Shown: positions 34,601 to 48,468 of the stretch, piece after piece
How the letters are laid out: each line of letters starts with the position of its first letter
How positions within the stretch are numbered: the first letter of the stretch is position 1
NCBI GenBank assembly: GCA_003342895.1
Contig: PTFA01000011.1
Span: 8,643,081-8,707,080, forward strand
DNA length: 64,000 nucleotides
Source: Casuarius casuarius
Taxonomy: Eukaryota > Chordata > Aves > Casuariiformes > Casuariidae
Direction: 5' to 3'
Program-made: the position numbers and the translations under genes
The notes under the pieces: generated by a model
The model's input: the letters and a program-made list of their open reading frames with translations, nothing else
Databases searched by the model: none
Told to the model about the DNA's origin: nothing

Positions 34601-37600
34601 TTCCTCTTCTTCTATTCATCGCCCTTTCTTTGGTGAATGGGCTATGGAATGCGTGTCATCTGATCCAAAGTATGCTGCATTTTCTTCCACTGATGTGTAT
34701 CTCTGTCATGACAGTGTAGTCCTTGCTGAATAACATTGAACAAGATCTAAATGCTATTTATTTTCAGCAAACTGAATTAGAGACATCTTTTTCTTACCCA
34801 ATCTCTGCCTCTTATGGCCCTTCCAAAAAGCAGGAAGACCCCACGTGTTTACTTATGATATGGTGGATTTGTTATATCCTCTCCACGGTGGTTTTTTTTT
34901 TCCCCCATAAATGTTTTTTCCAGCACTACTTCCTGCATTTCTCGTGGTTATTTCCTTGAAACCATGCCCCATCACCCCCCCCTTACCAAAAAAATGGCCT
35001 GAAAAAACAAGATGATCCTTCTGGCTGGCAGAGTGGTATCTTTCTTAAATCTACCAGAGCAGTACTTACACGCACACTGACTGCATTCTGTTCGATTGTT
35101 ACCAGGACAGTAACTTTGCCTAATCAAATAGCCACTTGATATTTCAAGAATTAAAATCTCTCAGACACTTTAGAGACCAGTAAAACTATCCTGAGCTACA
35201 CAGCCTTGTGAAATGTAGCTCGGTAATTTAATATTGCATGACATTTTCTGTATAATTGAGATCTGTAAGATCTTCATAAATGGGAAGGATATAAATTTGC
35301 ATAAATAGGAACCCAGCAGAAAGCTGAATTACAAGACAATTAAATAAAAAAGGAGACATAACTCCTGCTTGATTTGGGGAGTTTTTTTTTTTTTCTTCTT
35401 GGCTGACTGGTTTCATCTTTATTTGAAACGTTATTCCCTCTGAATTTCTGAAATGGAACCTCACGGTATATCTTCAAATTTAATTTGGAGTAAAGTGAAG
35501 CTTCAGTATGGTAGTCCAAAACCAGTGTGTGATGGAATAATCAGATAAGACTGTAATCATCCTTCACAGCTTTATACCGCTGCAAATCTGTTTGCCTCCC
35601 TCTTCTTGACTTCCTGAACTCAGCCTTTTGATCACTAGAGACCTACTTAAATTAGCTCGGTGTTTTGTTTTTGAGGAATGTAATTGGTTTCAGGTTACTA
35701 CCTACTAGTGACACATTCCCTGGTGGTGAAAGGTCCTAAAGAACGTGATAAAGGGCATGTCCCTGTCAAAACCAAACTGGGTAATTCTCGCTGTAAATGT
35801 CAGCTTTTACAGGTGGAAGCGCAAACCGGAACTATTCGTGCTTCTCTGAGTAAGTGCTTGAGGCAGAGTTCTGGCTATCACGTAAGCAACTGGGAAAGAA
35901 AAGTCATTTTTCACGGGGAAGAAGCAAAGGCAGTTCTGGAAAAGGGGAAGTGATACCCATCAGCAGACTGGAAAGTGACTGCAGCTGCTTCCTGTGCTTG
36001 CGTCGCTGAAGATTGTCCGATGAACAGATGTACCTGATCAAGATCAAATTCAGTTATTGCCATGCATAGATTGCTTCAGCATTTAAATTTTCTTCTTATA
36101 TTTTCCCGCAAGTACACTTTTTTGAAGAAAGTGATATTTCTTGATCTTGTGGGTATCTATTATGTAGTATTATGTAGAATTTATCAGTAATCAAGAGTGA
36201 CAACAATAGCTGCAGGCTTGTATTCATCATTCTCTCTCCGCTCTAAAGATTTTGAGGATCTAAAGAAAAATCAAGTAAGAATGAAATTGGTTATGTTGGC
36301 TGGTCACTGACTTCATGAATCTTTGTTTCAAATTATGTTTCTTTGAGAGGATAGCTTTCAGTTTTGCTATGAAAGTTCTCAGGTAACTTTTATGAAAACA
36401 GCTTTATTTTTCCATTGACGTATGGATTTGCTTTTCAAGAGGCTTGCTTCTGCAAAAGTATTTGTAAGGAAGTACGTATCTATGTTACCTCTTTCCTCAA
36501 TAACAGGATACCTAAGATCTTACACTAAGTAAGCTGTTGCGTATAAAAGTTTGCTGACACATTTGTTTCCAATTTATGCTGGACAATGCTCCACGTTCTT
36601 TCTATATTAGTTCCCGAGAGAGTTGCTCCTAGTATGCAGACTTACCGTGCAGTGACATTGAAAAACTTCCATAGCATGGGATTAATATGAAGGATCACCT
36701 AACAGCTCCATCTCTTCAGTGGTTCTAAAACACTAATATCCTTCTCACAATGTCCTATTTCTTTGGATATTGTTTTCAAAGAGTTGTGGTACGTTCTGTA
36801 TGTACTATGTTATGTTAAATTAGTGAACATGCCCTCCCAACTGCTGTTGTGTAGCATCGTTGTTTAAACCAAGCTGAAATTAATGAATAAATTGCAGATT
36901 TTGTTACCTGACCTGTTACCTTTCACTGATAGTTAGTGCAGAGTCAAAAGCTTATTCGTTCTTTTGTTTATAATGAAGACAACTCTCACTTTTCGGAGAA
37001 TCTTGTTAAGCTCCTGTGTTCTTTTTTACAGTGCGGCTGCACCAAAACGTAGTACGTAACATGCTTCTGTAGGACAGCGATTCATCAAATTGATCCTTAA
37101 AAAATGTTTATCTATTCTTTCATCCTAAATTAAAAGGCAAATATTAGTATCACTGCTATACCCCTGTTAACTTTTCAAAGCATGCTGATGAAACTGTTTC
37201 ATGTTCCTTTCAAATGAAAGGCAGACAGACATTTAAATAGAAAGGTCTGGTTGTTTGCTTGCTTTCCTCCTGAAGTTTCAAACGAAAAAGTACATTTCAA
37301 AAAAACAGTGAAGCTATGCCCACAAGTGATGGCATTAACAAAAGCTGCTTGAGTCAATAAAGGTTTCATAGTAATGCTGTTGGTAATGCTTATTAAAACA
37401 TTTATCACTGGTAGGTTTGCCTTGAAACTAACCTTTAGAGTGCAGCTGGAACAACACTTGAAAGCCTGGCTTACTAAAAGCAGCCTCTGAAGCATGCTTT
37501 AAAAAACAATGTAACATCATTTAGGAGAAATTTCTGTGCAACTGTGATATCCAAGTTGCTTGTAAATGTGCTACTTTTTATAATTTAGTGATCTGTGTAT

Positions 37601-40600
37601 TAGGAAAGTAAAAGCAATTATTTTAGCTACTTCATATAAGTTTAGGTGTATTAATTTCCTTTGCTATTACAGTCAGTTGAGGAACATTGAAAGTTTGAAT
37701 GTCAACGTAATCCTTTAAGGTGTCCACCTAATTCTTAAGGATAGAGCCTCGTTTTTTCTCTTTAGTAATTCTGCTTCCTTTACAAACCTGCTGACAACCG
37801 CCCAACTGGAGGCATTTGTTAGTGCCAGTAGGAACTCCTGCTTAGGTGTCACTGCTGTGAAACCTGTTGGCCAAATAAGACCCGAGAATGAATGAAAAAA
37901 TGTGTCGAAATGAGAAAATAAACTATTCGAAACTTACTGTCATATTTCTAGATGCTAGTGTGTGTATGTATTTGTGTCTGTTTTTCTTTCTTTCTCTGTC
38001 TGTCTCTGTACTGTATAGTATAGCAGATGCATAGCTCAGATGCAGTGATGTTGCATTCCTGAAAGTTTGAGGAGTGAACTTTGTTCTTTGTTATGTTAAA
38101 AATTGCTGGAAGGGAAAAGGTTTTAAACAGCTGCTATGCTCTGTCTTGCATGCATGTTCTGGTCTACCTTAAATAAAAGAACTAAAATAAAAATGTTAAA
38201 ATCCAATCTTTTTTTCATTAAACAAAAATGGTGTGGTCACATATTCAGGCCTAATGAAAATAGTAGATGCTTTACAAACATCCCATATTTTAAAAAAATC
38301 CTTACCCAGTTGTCTTTACTTTTGCTTGTAAAATGTAGGGTGAAAGACAAGAAATTTCTTTGTCTGATTCAACCTCTCTAACAAAATAATGGTCTTATGT
38401 TCCTATTTTATATTTTTAATGTGTACAGCTCCTTTAAATTTCTGATGTGAAACAAAAAAAAAAAAGAGGCGATAAGGAAATGTGTATGCACAGAAATCCG
38501 ACAGTGCAGCAAAGGGAAATGCTTAATTATTATGGCTATTGTAATACTCAGATTTAATGATATCATTATTACATTGATAATCCTAGTTCAGGGTTAGAAA
38601 AATTGACCTTCCATGAGCCTTCACGACTGTCATATCACATGGTTTAAAGATAAAATAATGACATTTAAAACATTTAAAGTGTTTGTTTGAACTCATAGCA
38701 TGGTGCAAATGGGAAAAAAAAATATTTCAGCAAATTCCAAATGAGAACAAGAATTGCTAGGGTGATTTCCTTTACTGGATGGAAATAAGACATAATTTTT
38801 AACCGTTTTCAGGTGGAAGAGTCCTGACGTGAAGGCAATGTGTTGAAACTCTATGTTCAGGTTGTCTATGAACAGAACTTATCCTTATGCAAGCAATACA
38901 CATATGGCCTATGTGAAATTTCAGAGAAGGTGGCTGAATCAATCTAAGATGATTTTATTTGATGAAATCAAGATAGGAAATCTGATGTTTCCCTCTAAAT
39001 TAGACCCTTTCCTATTTTTTTTTTACCTTGCATGCTATGTCATAATGAATTTTTGAAGAAATGTATTTATGACCAAAGAATTTGTCACGATTTTTTCGTA
39101 TAACTTAGTCTTCGTTGTAAGATAATCTTCAGTATGTATTAGATTCATTGTTCTAGTTTTAAAAATGCATCATCAAAAGCTTTTAATATGATTTTAAAAG
39201 GAAAAAAAATGGCATACAGTCAATGCAGGTGCCTTCTTATCATTAAAAACACTTCAAATTCCTTTGAATTTCAAGGAATAGAGATAACCATCCTGTGGAG
39301 AGGATGGTTTCATCAGCTTTATCATTAATTAATGTTGATAAAATGAAATATCCCCTGTTGTTCTGAATTTCTTTTGGCAGATGAAGAAAAGGTTGCTACA
39401 GAATCTTAAAGATCAGCAATGACTTATCTGTAGTTCATTTTTCCTGTGTTATGCAGAATGAGCTGTTCAATTAGCTGGAAAATTCATTCTCATTTTCCAT
39501 TAATCTTAGACAAGATACGGTCTCTCTGAGTAAATATTAGCATTATTAGCTGCAAATGGTGCAAATGTCAAAATTCAGACCATTTAATTTTTGTAAGTGT
39601 TTTATGTTTTAAATGATCCCTAATGTGCAGCCACTGCTATTTTGAAAAGAATCAAGCAGAAAATGGGTTATTCCCTTTTCAGCTGCATGACAATGAACAA
39701 AAAATTTTGGAAACATTTTGGAATTTCCATGATTGGAGACACCCATGGCCTCAGAAAATTATGCCCTTTCTTTAAACCAAGCCATCAGTTCTTTTCCTCA
39801 TTGAAAAGAAGAACTAAATATATTGCTGGCAATAAGCAAAGCTTTTGTCCTACTGGACAGTATCATTTTAGTGTTGGATGAACGTCAGAAAAACAATGCT
39901 GTTTATTTGCCGTTACGGTCGAGTTCTCTACAAGTGAGTAGGCTTAACATTGATGTATATGGATAATGCTGGTATACCTTCTGTGCTTCCAACAGCTACC
40001 TGGCTTGCTATATTTCCACATTTCTTAATAACAATTTTTTTTAAAGAGTTTTTGCTCTTAAAAGTTATGCAAAAATGATTTTAATGACTTGCTTCCTTTG
40101 CATGCTGTTTTACAATTCACAGCTCACCAAATTGAGGGGGGGCGGGGAAGCCAACACTTTTGTGGACTAGATTTCAGCATTTCATACGGTATTTGCTGCT
40201 GTCTTTAGAATGATCTGTGCAGAATCTTTTCTCTGTTCATCCTGGAGAAGATAAGGCTTCTCTTTAACTTGGTGAAGGAATGTTGCTGTTAGAGCCGTGA
40301 TCCATACCACAGACTGACTAAAATAGTTACAGACTGAGATTTAGCTCCTGGTCATTTTGTCTGTGCTGCATCCTTGTTGCAAGTGGCCAATAGACGCTTC
40401 CTCTGGTGCACGCTACCGCTTCCATTTAGTGCATGATAAACACAGGAGGAGAAATTATATTTAGTTATAGAAAAGACTATATACAGTAACTAAAGCTACA
40501 GTTCTTTTAGGAATATTAAGAAATATATTTAAAATTATATTTGCATTCTAGTTGAGGATAGAAATAATTTGTATACAAGGTGCACATAAATTAAGACTCC

Positions 40601-43600
40601 TTTTGGCTTTAAAGGTGTTACCTCCATGAAAATTGTTTGAGCTCAAATACGTTCCATTGGATCTGAGGCAAACAGTCCCACAGTGAAGGTAGCTTAGATT
40701 TAGCTAGTCCCTTGGAGACTTCTTTGGAGGAATACGTACTCCTGCCAAGCCAAGCACAGGTCACTCTTTGTTTTTCCTTCCACCATAGATTCTAGAGCTG
40801 ATTTGTGGATTTTCCCAGTAGCACTGAGCAAACCACAGGCAAAGCCCAGTGTAGCATCCTTGGGAAGAGAGTCTCCCCCCATTCGGCAGGTTTCAGAGTT
40901 ATCTGGGCCCTGCTAGGAAGAGTTGCATTGCGGCAATTGCTACGTACAGTACTTTGCAGTCAGACATAGTAAAAGCCCATACATGGCAAACATTATGTTG
41001 TTCTATGAGGCAAAGCCTCACATAGAAGTGTGTGGATTATTTTTTGTTTCAAATGTGCAATTCAGTATAGCTTTAGGATATCACAAATGATTTGGGGTGC
41101 TTTTGAGCTCTTCATTTTATATTTTGTTGAAAGATTAGGTTTCTTCAGGCCAAGGTCTATGCTTGGAGGGCGTGGGAGGGAGAACAGAACCAACAGTTAC
41201 GCTTTTTTAGTGTTGGTTAGTGAAGATTGAGTTAGTCTTGCCTATACTCATGAAGTAAATGATTTAAAAAAGAAAGGTGGCTTATCAGAGTCATTGGATG
41301 ATCATGCTATGCAGAGCATTATAAAGTTAATTTTTGCACTGAGGGATAAAATGGTGTACAGATTGAAGAAAAAAAAACAAAAAAAACTTGATTGGAAATG
41401 TCTTTGGTATGGTGGATGTGTAAATCTGTTCTCAAAGGAAAATCTCTATTTGTATTATCTAAAATACAACTTGTATATATTTGGGAATATATAAGAGAAA
41501 TTTTTAAAGATATGAATGTTATATAATGTCTGCATACTTAAAATTCATATTTTATGATTTTTGTTGTTCTATGGAGATGACTTAAAGCCCATATTATTTA
41601 TATCTTTCTTGCTAGATCCGAAATGCTAAGATTCAATGTATTTTGGAAACTGAGCAAGAGGATTTTTATTGAGGCTGTGTGTCAGCATAGTATTTGAGCA
41701 GTATAACGAATTCCATAGCCATGACAGTTCACAGGTCAGTGGTATCATTAGTGGATAACAATGATACAGATGCAAGAAATTAAAGCTTTTTTTAGATGCT
41801 GATACATTTGAGACTTAAAACTACTTTGAAAACAGAGCATTTCTAATGAAAGACTCCTATTCATTCCAGGAATTAGAGGCACATACTGTTTTGTCACCAA
41901 GGAAATTAAAATGGATAAAATTCCCACTATTGCTGACAGAAATGCAGGCAGTATCCAGGCTAGAAGATGCAGCTGGCTTAGGTGATGTCAGTGCACTTTG
42001 TTCTTTACCAGTATGAGTTAAAATTGAACTTGTTGGCATAGTAGAAATTGTGTGGAAAACAGGACAGATGAAAATGGAATAGGTTACTGGACACGTTTGT
42101 TACCTGTATTCTCTTAATAGCAAAGATAAGGTAAGTTGCTCAGTCTGAGACACAGAAGTGAATACTGTAGCTCTTTTTCCTTCTACATATTTCTAAGCAA
42201 ATACTATTTGAATAGTCTCACTTTGATTTATTGGATTAAGAGTAGGAGCAGTGTATCAATAGAAGGTGGATGTAATGGGTTTTAGTCTATGTAGTGCCTT
42301 AAGGATGATGTTTAATTCCTATAGTGTTTGAGTAATAGCACTTTCTGTTAAGGCAGTAAATTCTGAAGTATTTCTATGTATGTTTATTTTTTACAGTTAA
42401 CAAATATGCACAGTATGGATTTGTGATTTGTTCACATCTTGCATATTCCATGCAAAAAGACCTATAGCCCTGAAAAAGTATAGTGTGGGGTGTCAGGGAA
42501 GAGGAGAATTATAGAATGGTTTCTTTCTGAAGAGACATTGAATAGACTAACTCTTTTAGCTGTGAAACAGACTGATATGAGATATGATAGCTGTATTAGT
42601 AATTATATATGACATTTGGAAAATGAACAGGAGAATCCACTATTGCTTGTAACAGGCAGTAAGTGTATTTAATAAAATTAGCAGGCAGAAGTTTAAGAAC
42701 AAGTAAAAACGAAGTACATTATTGACCTGTGGAATTCATGGCCATAGAATGTGGCCCAAATGTATCAGTGGATTCAAGAAATAATTAATTAGATGAAATT
42801 GTATAAGAGAAGCCCATGAAAGTGCATATAGCTCAGATTGTCAGTCACAGAATGCATTTAAATTATATAGGGCCTCTTTGCGTTACCCTAGACTTGTACT
42901 ACTTCATACTCGTCCTGTTCAATATACTGTCTGCTGTTACCTACTTCTGCCAAAGTTTAGGCAAAATAATAGGCCAGATGTACCCTTCATCTGACCCATG
43001 AAAGCTCTTCTTATGACTCTGTGTCTTGCCAGGGATTATGTTAAACAGAAGAGTTTAAGTTACCTTTAGCCTAGAAAGCTTTTGCTAGTTTATGATACTG
43101 TGGCTGTTCTTAAACTGATGAATAACTTAGGATGTTACAGTGAGCATGTTAGGATGGATGATCAGATAAGTCATGTGTTTTGTAGTCTTGCCAGAAATTG
43201 CAATGCATCTGAGCAAATTCATAAATGAAAGAATGTGGTCGCACTTTTTCTGTGGGTGAAGTCTCTGCTGGGTAAAAAGACTATGTGAAACCTCAAACCA
43301 AAAGTGGGAAGTCAGTTCTTAAAATGAGGTGGAAGCTACGCCTTATAGATGGAGACTCATCAGTCATTCGTTTCTGCAACAAATCAATTGGATTAAAATT
43401 GCTGAGGTTTAAAGGGACCTAACTTTCCAAGCATGAGCCTGGAGGTATGTAAGTCCTTTTCCTGAATCAGACCAACATAGTGAATTGCTACCCAAACTCT
43501 AATTAGTTCTGCTGTTGCTGTGCATAAGTCTGTAGAAAGCAATTTGGACTATGTTACCATCAGCTAGAAATATCAATAATGGCAGGACCCCCAGGTACGT

Positions 43601-43702
43601 GAAGAAGGAAACAGAGGTCTTACTGCCACAGTCTCTAAGTGTCTGCTGCAGTCGGACTCCTTGCCTTGCTACCGTGCTGGGCAATGTGCTGCTTGGTAGG
43701 TT

Positions 43703-43718
43703 CCCCCCCCCCCCCCCC
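43703..43718. repeat. C16 homopolymer
   Basis: Sixteen consecutive C on the plus strand. The ORFs crossing it on both strands (proline or glycine runs) are artefacts of the tract. Confidence 0.9.
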
Positions 43719-44075
43719 AAGAAGTCTTGCTAGAGCTAGTTGAAGTGAGGGAGATAACTTGTCTTCTTTCACTAGCGTTTGTATTTTCTAGATGAAAATA
43801 TAGGTAAAAAAATAGGATATAGGCAAAAGAATAATGGAAAGTCAGAGAAATAGACTGCTGAGTAACAATCTCATGCATTGGTTATTCTCATGCTTTTTTC
43901 CCAGTTCTCCATTCTAAAACATATTTCCCTGAAGTACTGAAGCACCTGCTTATGAGCTAAATTTAGGGATAAATTTGCATTGTGCCAGTGTCCTTTTGTT
44001 TATGAACATAGAGCTTTTGGCAAATAGCGTATATGGGCAATATATTTTATTATTATTTTAAATCACCATTCCCTT

Positions 44076-44095
44076 GGGTGGGTGGGGGGAGGGGG
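44076..44095 (+). other. Canonical G-quadruplex motif
   Basis: Four G tracts of 3, 3, 6 and 5 on the plus strand with single-base loops T, T and A. One-base loops are typical of very stable parallel quadruplexes. Because ROBO1 is transcribed from this strand, the motif would also be present in the pre-mRNA. Confidence 0.9.
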
Positions 44096-45560
44096 AAATA
44101 TTTGCTGTATTTAAAATTGTAAATAAATTGATTTCTCTATCATCATGTTAAAACATTTCTTACAGTACAGATAGATTTACATTTTTGTGTCTGCAAACTG
44201 TTTTGATGAGAGCTGTCTGACCCAACTTGGATCCTATATGTAAATTGATTTCAGCTGATTGCTTCGAATTTGAAGGGAATTTAATTTGAAAACTGCCTGG
44301 TTCCTCTCCCTGTGGTAGTAGATGCTTCTCTACATCATCTGTTAAGCAGTGCATAGTCAGCATATGGCTGTTCCTCTCCTATTTAAACTGTTTTCTCCTG
44401 AGAAGGAGAAATTCCCTTCAGACCAGACACACATCTGCTGACTCTCTCTTACTAACAAAGCAGCTGAAAAGATATCTTTCCTGTGATTAAAAGAAATACG
44501 TCTGGAGGCTCTTGGTTTTGTTCAATTAATCAAAGATTAAACACATGTGGACTCTCTAAACTGAGCTTATTTGTGCTTCTATCGAAACTGATTGGTGGGG
44601 AGCTGTATGCTAGATCTGCCTTGACTGAAATTTAATATTTTACTTATATACATGCTTTAATTCAGGTTTAAAAGTTCATAATAAGCTGAAAAAAAGCCCT
44701 AAAAGTGAGCTATTTTATTAATTTACAACTCAAGAATATTCCATTTAGCAAAAAAAGTAATGGCAAAAGTGTTAAATACTTTTTCTAACCCGTGTTCCTC
44801 AATAAAGTCAAGTCTTACAGATATGCGAATGTGCTACTTTATACACGGTTACCGTTTTGGTTTCTGTAACCATTTCCAGATGCAAAAGCATTTGTGGTTA
44901 CTTTTGTTCTTCAGTTCCTATTAGTAAATGCTTTACTGGAAGAAACTGTGAAAGAAAGTGGGAAAAGTCTGGTATTTAGCTCAATACCTTATCGTTTCTC
45001 AGTGATTATACTACAGATAGAAAGTATAGAAACTCTTAAAACTTGGAGATTTTTCTATTAAATAAATAAATGATCTTTTCTCCCTAAAGTTTACACAGTA
45101 TGTAGACTAGAAGACTAAAAATGCCACAGGAGCAGGATAGCAATAATTAAGCAGATTCCTCGAATACCATGCTGCTCTTAAATTTTTCATCAGACACTAG
45201 TGAGTCTCTCTCATAGACATCTTTATCTGAAGATAATTCGTTTGGCTCCAGTTTTTTTAGTGGAATGAGTTCTTTGGTACAGTCTGTGGCAAGGTTTTAA
45301 AACAGGAAAGGCTCCACTGATAATGTGACTTTTCCAAGATATTTTATAAAACTGTGTCTTCTGGACTGTTCTTTCTAAGAACTTCATGTTTGGTTAATTA
45401 ACTGAATTTTCTTCAAAATATAGGAAAACTTATCTATGTACTACTTTCTGAATAGCCATTAAATTAAAATACAGTGGAAAGGACTGTCCTTTGATAAATA
45501 GACATCAAGCAAAAATTTTGGCAAGATAACTTGATATGCTGGCAAAGTTGGATCAAAGTT

Positions 45561-45616
45561 TTATATATATATGTATGTAAAATATATATATATTATATAT
45601 ATGTATATATATGTGT
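45561..45616. repeat. AT/TA microsatellite
   Basis: Alternating TA/AT repeats over about 56 bp, interrupted by gtatgtaaa and by g substitutions. It is low complexity and self-complementary, so the two halves can pair. Length is likely variable between individuals. Confidence 0.9.
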
Positions 45617-45829
45617 AGATTAATAATAATTAAATAAGCAGATAATAGACTATCAAAACTGCCATGATAAAATTAGATAGTAAAATAAGTTGTAAAATTT
45701 ATCCTCAATGTATAATTTTTTCACTAATAAAGGTGGAATGGTAAGTATTGCAAATTATGCCATTTAAAAATACCAACTCAGGTAATGAAGCCTTTACTTT
45801 TTAAACAAAAATAGTCACAACATTTTCTG

Positions 45830-45852
45830 AAAAAAAAAAAAAAAAAAAAAAA
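45830..45852. repeat. A23 homopolymer
   Basis: Twenty-three consecutive A. It is followed at once by a 20-bp near-palindrome (45858-45877). A retroposon tail was considered, but no recognisable element body precedes it. Confidence 0.88.
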
Positions 45853-46014
45853 GACCAAGCTGGCCTAAAGGCCAGCTAATTTTAATAAATATTATCCCTC
45901 TACTGAAAAAAAGATCAAGTGTCTTAGTATTTCTTTATGATATTTTCTTTTAAAAAGTGCTCTCAAGTGTCCGTATGCTTCTGGAGGTTTTTTTAATGTT
46001 TATTTCAATTCAAG

Positions 46015-46240
46015 ATTTCTAAGGCATTTTACAAGTGTTTAACTGTACTTGCACTTGGGTAGGAAGGAAGCCTTACAATTGCAATTCTGTAGACAGCAAA
46101 ACTGAAGCAGGAAGAAATGAAGTATTGGGCTTGGAGGGTCACAGAGACGTCTGTCAGGGCCGTGGAGAGACCTTGGAGCTCACTGATGGTTACGTTTGTT
46201 ACTCACAAGGCTGCTCTTCATCACTATGCTTTTAGGAGCA
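46015..46240 (-). mobile_element. MIR / CORE-SINE-like ancient repeat, antisense orientation
   Basis: On the plus strand the order of blocks matches a reversed MIR: gcattttacaag, gtagacagcaaaactgaagc, agaaatgaagtattgggctt, ggagggtcacagag, and near the far end ggctgctcttcatcactatg. The corresponding reversed MIR landmarks are ccattttacagatgaggaaa, ctgaggc, gttaagtaacttgcccaagg, tcacacagc and gctcttaaccactatgc. Several blocks in the right order over about 200 bp make chance unlikely, although each is diverged. A 66-codon ORF across it is incidental. Confidence 0.6.
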
Positions 46241-48436
46241 GTTGAAATGTTTCATAGTTATTTTTAACACTAATTGCAAATAACTTTCCAAGTCCTTTGA
46301 AATGTTGCAAAATTATCCCTTTTGGGTGGTGCTGGGGTATAAATTTAGTTCTTGAATGTGTAATTTTAGGTTTTCCTTGTATGGATTTATTTCTCTAGAC
46401 CCTGGATTGACGATTCCCTATGGTTATGAGCAACTTTTTTTTTTTTCCCCCTCTGCCAGCTGCTCGTGGATCAGATGAATATATCAAGATGATTATATGC
46501 TTAACCCTTCATTGTCTAGAGAGGGGAGACTGCAAAAGGGAAACCTTGATAATATATAGCTGCCATAGGATGTGCTAGAGAGCCTGATATGGGGACACTT
46601 GACCACAAAGTTAGCTTGTTTTTCTAACATCATTTTAGCATATTCTTGCTAAACTCAAGACTTCTCCTGCAGAACCAGATGAGCATCACTGTTTTTAATT
46701 TCAGCCATGCTCAAGGAAAGCCTATCAGGTCAAATGCAGCCCCCTTGCAAAATTTAAGGAGGGGACTTTGTGACCTCCTTTGTCCTAGTAGCTCTATGCT
46801 CCAGGAGTGTGACCTCTGCTAGGAGAAATTGTAGGTCCCATGCAGGAATGATGCTGCCTTCCTCTCCTCCATTCTCTGTGGGTTCTTGGGATACAGGTTT
46901 ACTCCTTGTCTACACCAATTACCTACTTGAGCTAGCAAAGCAACCTCTTAAAAGCTCATTTTGAAAGGCATGTTGATTCTAGACCCTGAGATAGTTCTCA
47001 CTGTACCAGGAAGCTAGTTTTTCTCTAGTTTAGCCCAATCTGAGGGAGACTCTCTATGATGGACCCCACGTGCCCTCAGCTCAGCTCCATGCTAGCTACT
47101 GCTCCAGGTAGCCAACTGTGGAAGGTGGGGAATTGCTGAAACTGTTGAGCTTCTGCTTTTAGCCAGTCAGCTGTCACACGCTCTCTCCTTTTCTTCGCTC
47201 CCCCCCTCCTCCTCCTCCTTATTCCCTTTTCTTTCTTTCCTGCTCTCCTGTGGGCTAAGCACATTGTTCAGTCTTGCTCCAGGCCACTGTGGGAGCTGAG
47301 TACGACTGTCTCACAGGGCTGAATTCAGCCTTCAGGCTGTCAATTAGTTTTCCCTGTTCTAGAGGGAGAGTCTCAACTCATGCATATTTCTGCTGTATCT
47401 CATGGAAGAGCTGCTGAGCTTCAAAGTTAAGAAGATAGAAAATGGGAGAAGTAATTAGGAGTTGCAGTCCTTGAGTTTTGCTTCTTCGGTATGCTGTCAT
47501 CATTGAAATATTTTGTTACTGGGAAGAAAAGAAAAGAAGTTTAATTGTTCCCTGATTTCAATTATGGCAAAAAGAAACCTGACTTAAGCCAGTCTTTAAC
47601 ATGGGAGATTAGATGAGCTGAGGAGAGCTTGTCCATAGGAAAACAGCATAAACTGATGGTGAAAAACTGATTTGCTTTCTTTCAAATTCTCACACTGTAG
47701 CTCATAGATTCAAGCCGTGGCCATTTGCTTCCTAACACATTAAAAAAAATGATAAAACAATATGTATATGTAAAAATAGTTACTAAATTAGGAGGACATA
47801 GCTTAAACTGGATTTACTTGATAATCATTGATAATCATCCCAACTGGCAAGATGTGTAGGTAACACAAAAGTTGACAGATAAGTAGGGCTGAGAGTAAGT
47901 CCTTGCTGCATATTTGAACTGACTGGCTCTGTAAGTGTATTCTGTTGCACTCAAATGCAACATCATATGGTTAAAGCCAAAAGATGTATGTCGAAAGTTT
48001 AGCATTATGGGACCATATTCTGTAAGGGAGTGATGCTGAAAAGGATGTGGAATCACGTTAAATAATCAGTCAAACAAGATTTTTACATGTTACACTGGGT
48101 AATAGGAGTAGGGATGTGATGTATAGGTGGATTGTCAGTGAGACCATTATGGGAATATGGAGACTGCACACACAGAAAAGGATGTTGAAAAGTCAGAGCG
48201 GGTTCAGAAAACAGTTGCATAAACGATTCCAGCTCTGAAAAACTTGATAGACGTGCAAGACTTCAGCTAAACCTAATGTTTTATCAAAGCAAACATTAAA
48301 AGGTAACTTGATCAAATATTACAAGTCACTTATACTATAACGATTTTCTGATCAGTAGTGTGTTTACATGAAAGTAACAGTGTAAAGTACAGTGTAAGAT
48401 TTTTTTTAAACTAGTTTGCTGTCTCTCAGAAGCAAG

Positions 48437-48468
48437 ATATATATATGTGTGTGTGTGTGTATGTATGC
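48437..48468. repeat. Compound (AT)n(GT)n microsatellite
   Basis: A run of AT dinucleotides passes directly into GT dinucleotides and ends with atgtatgcgc. About 32 bp in all. A purine-pyrimidine alternation of this kind can adopt Z-DNA and is commonly polymorphic. Confidence 0.88.

Noticed and set aside
43395..43440. aaaattgctgaggtttaaag followed by ggacct, slightly like a reversed CR1 tail.
   Set aside because: Too short, and the diagnostic agtccaac and gaccctgct boxes are missing.
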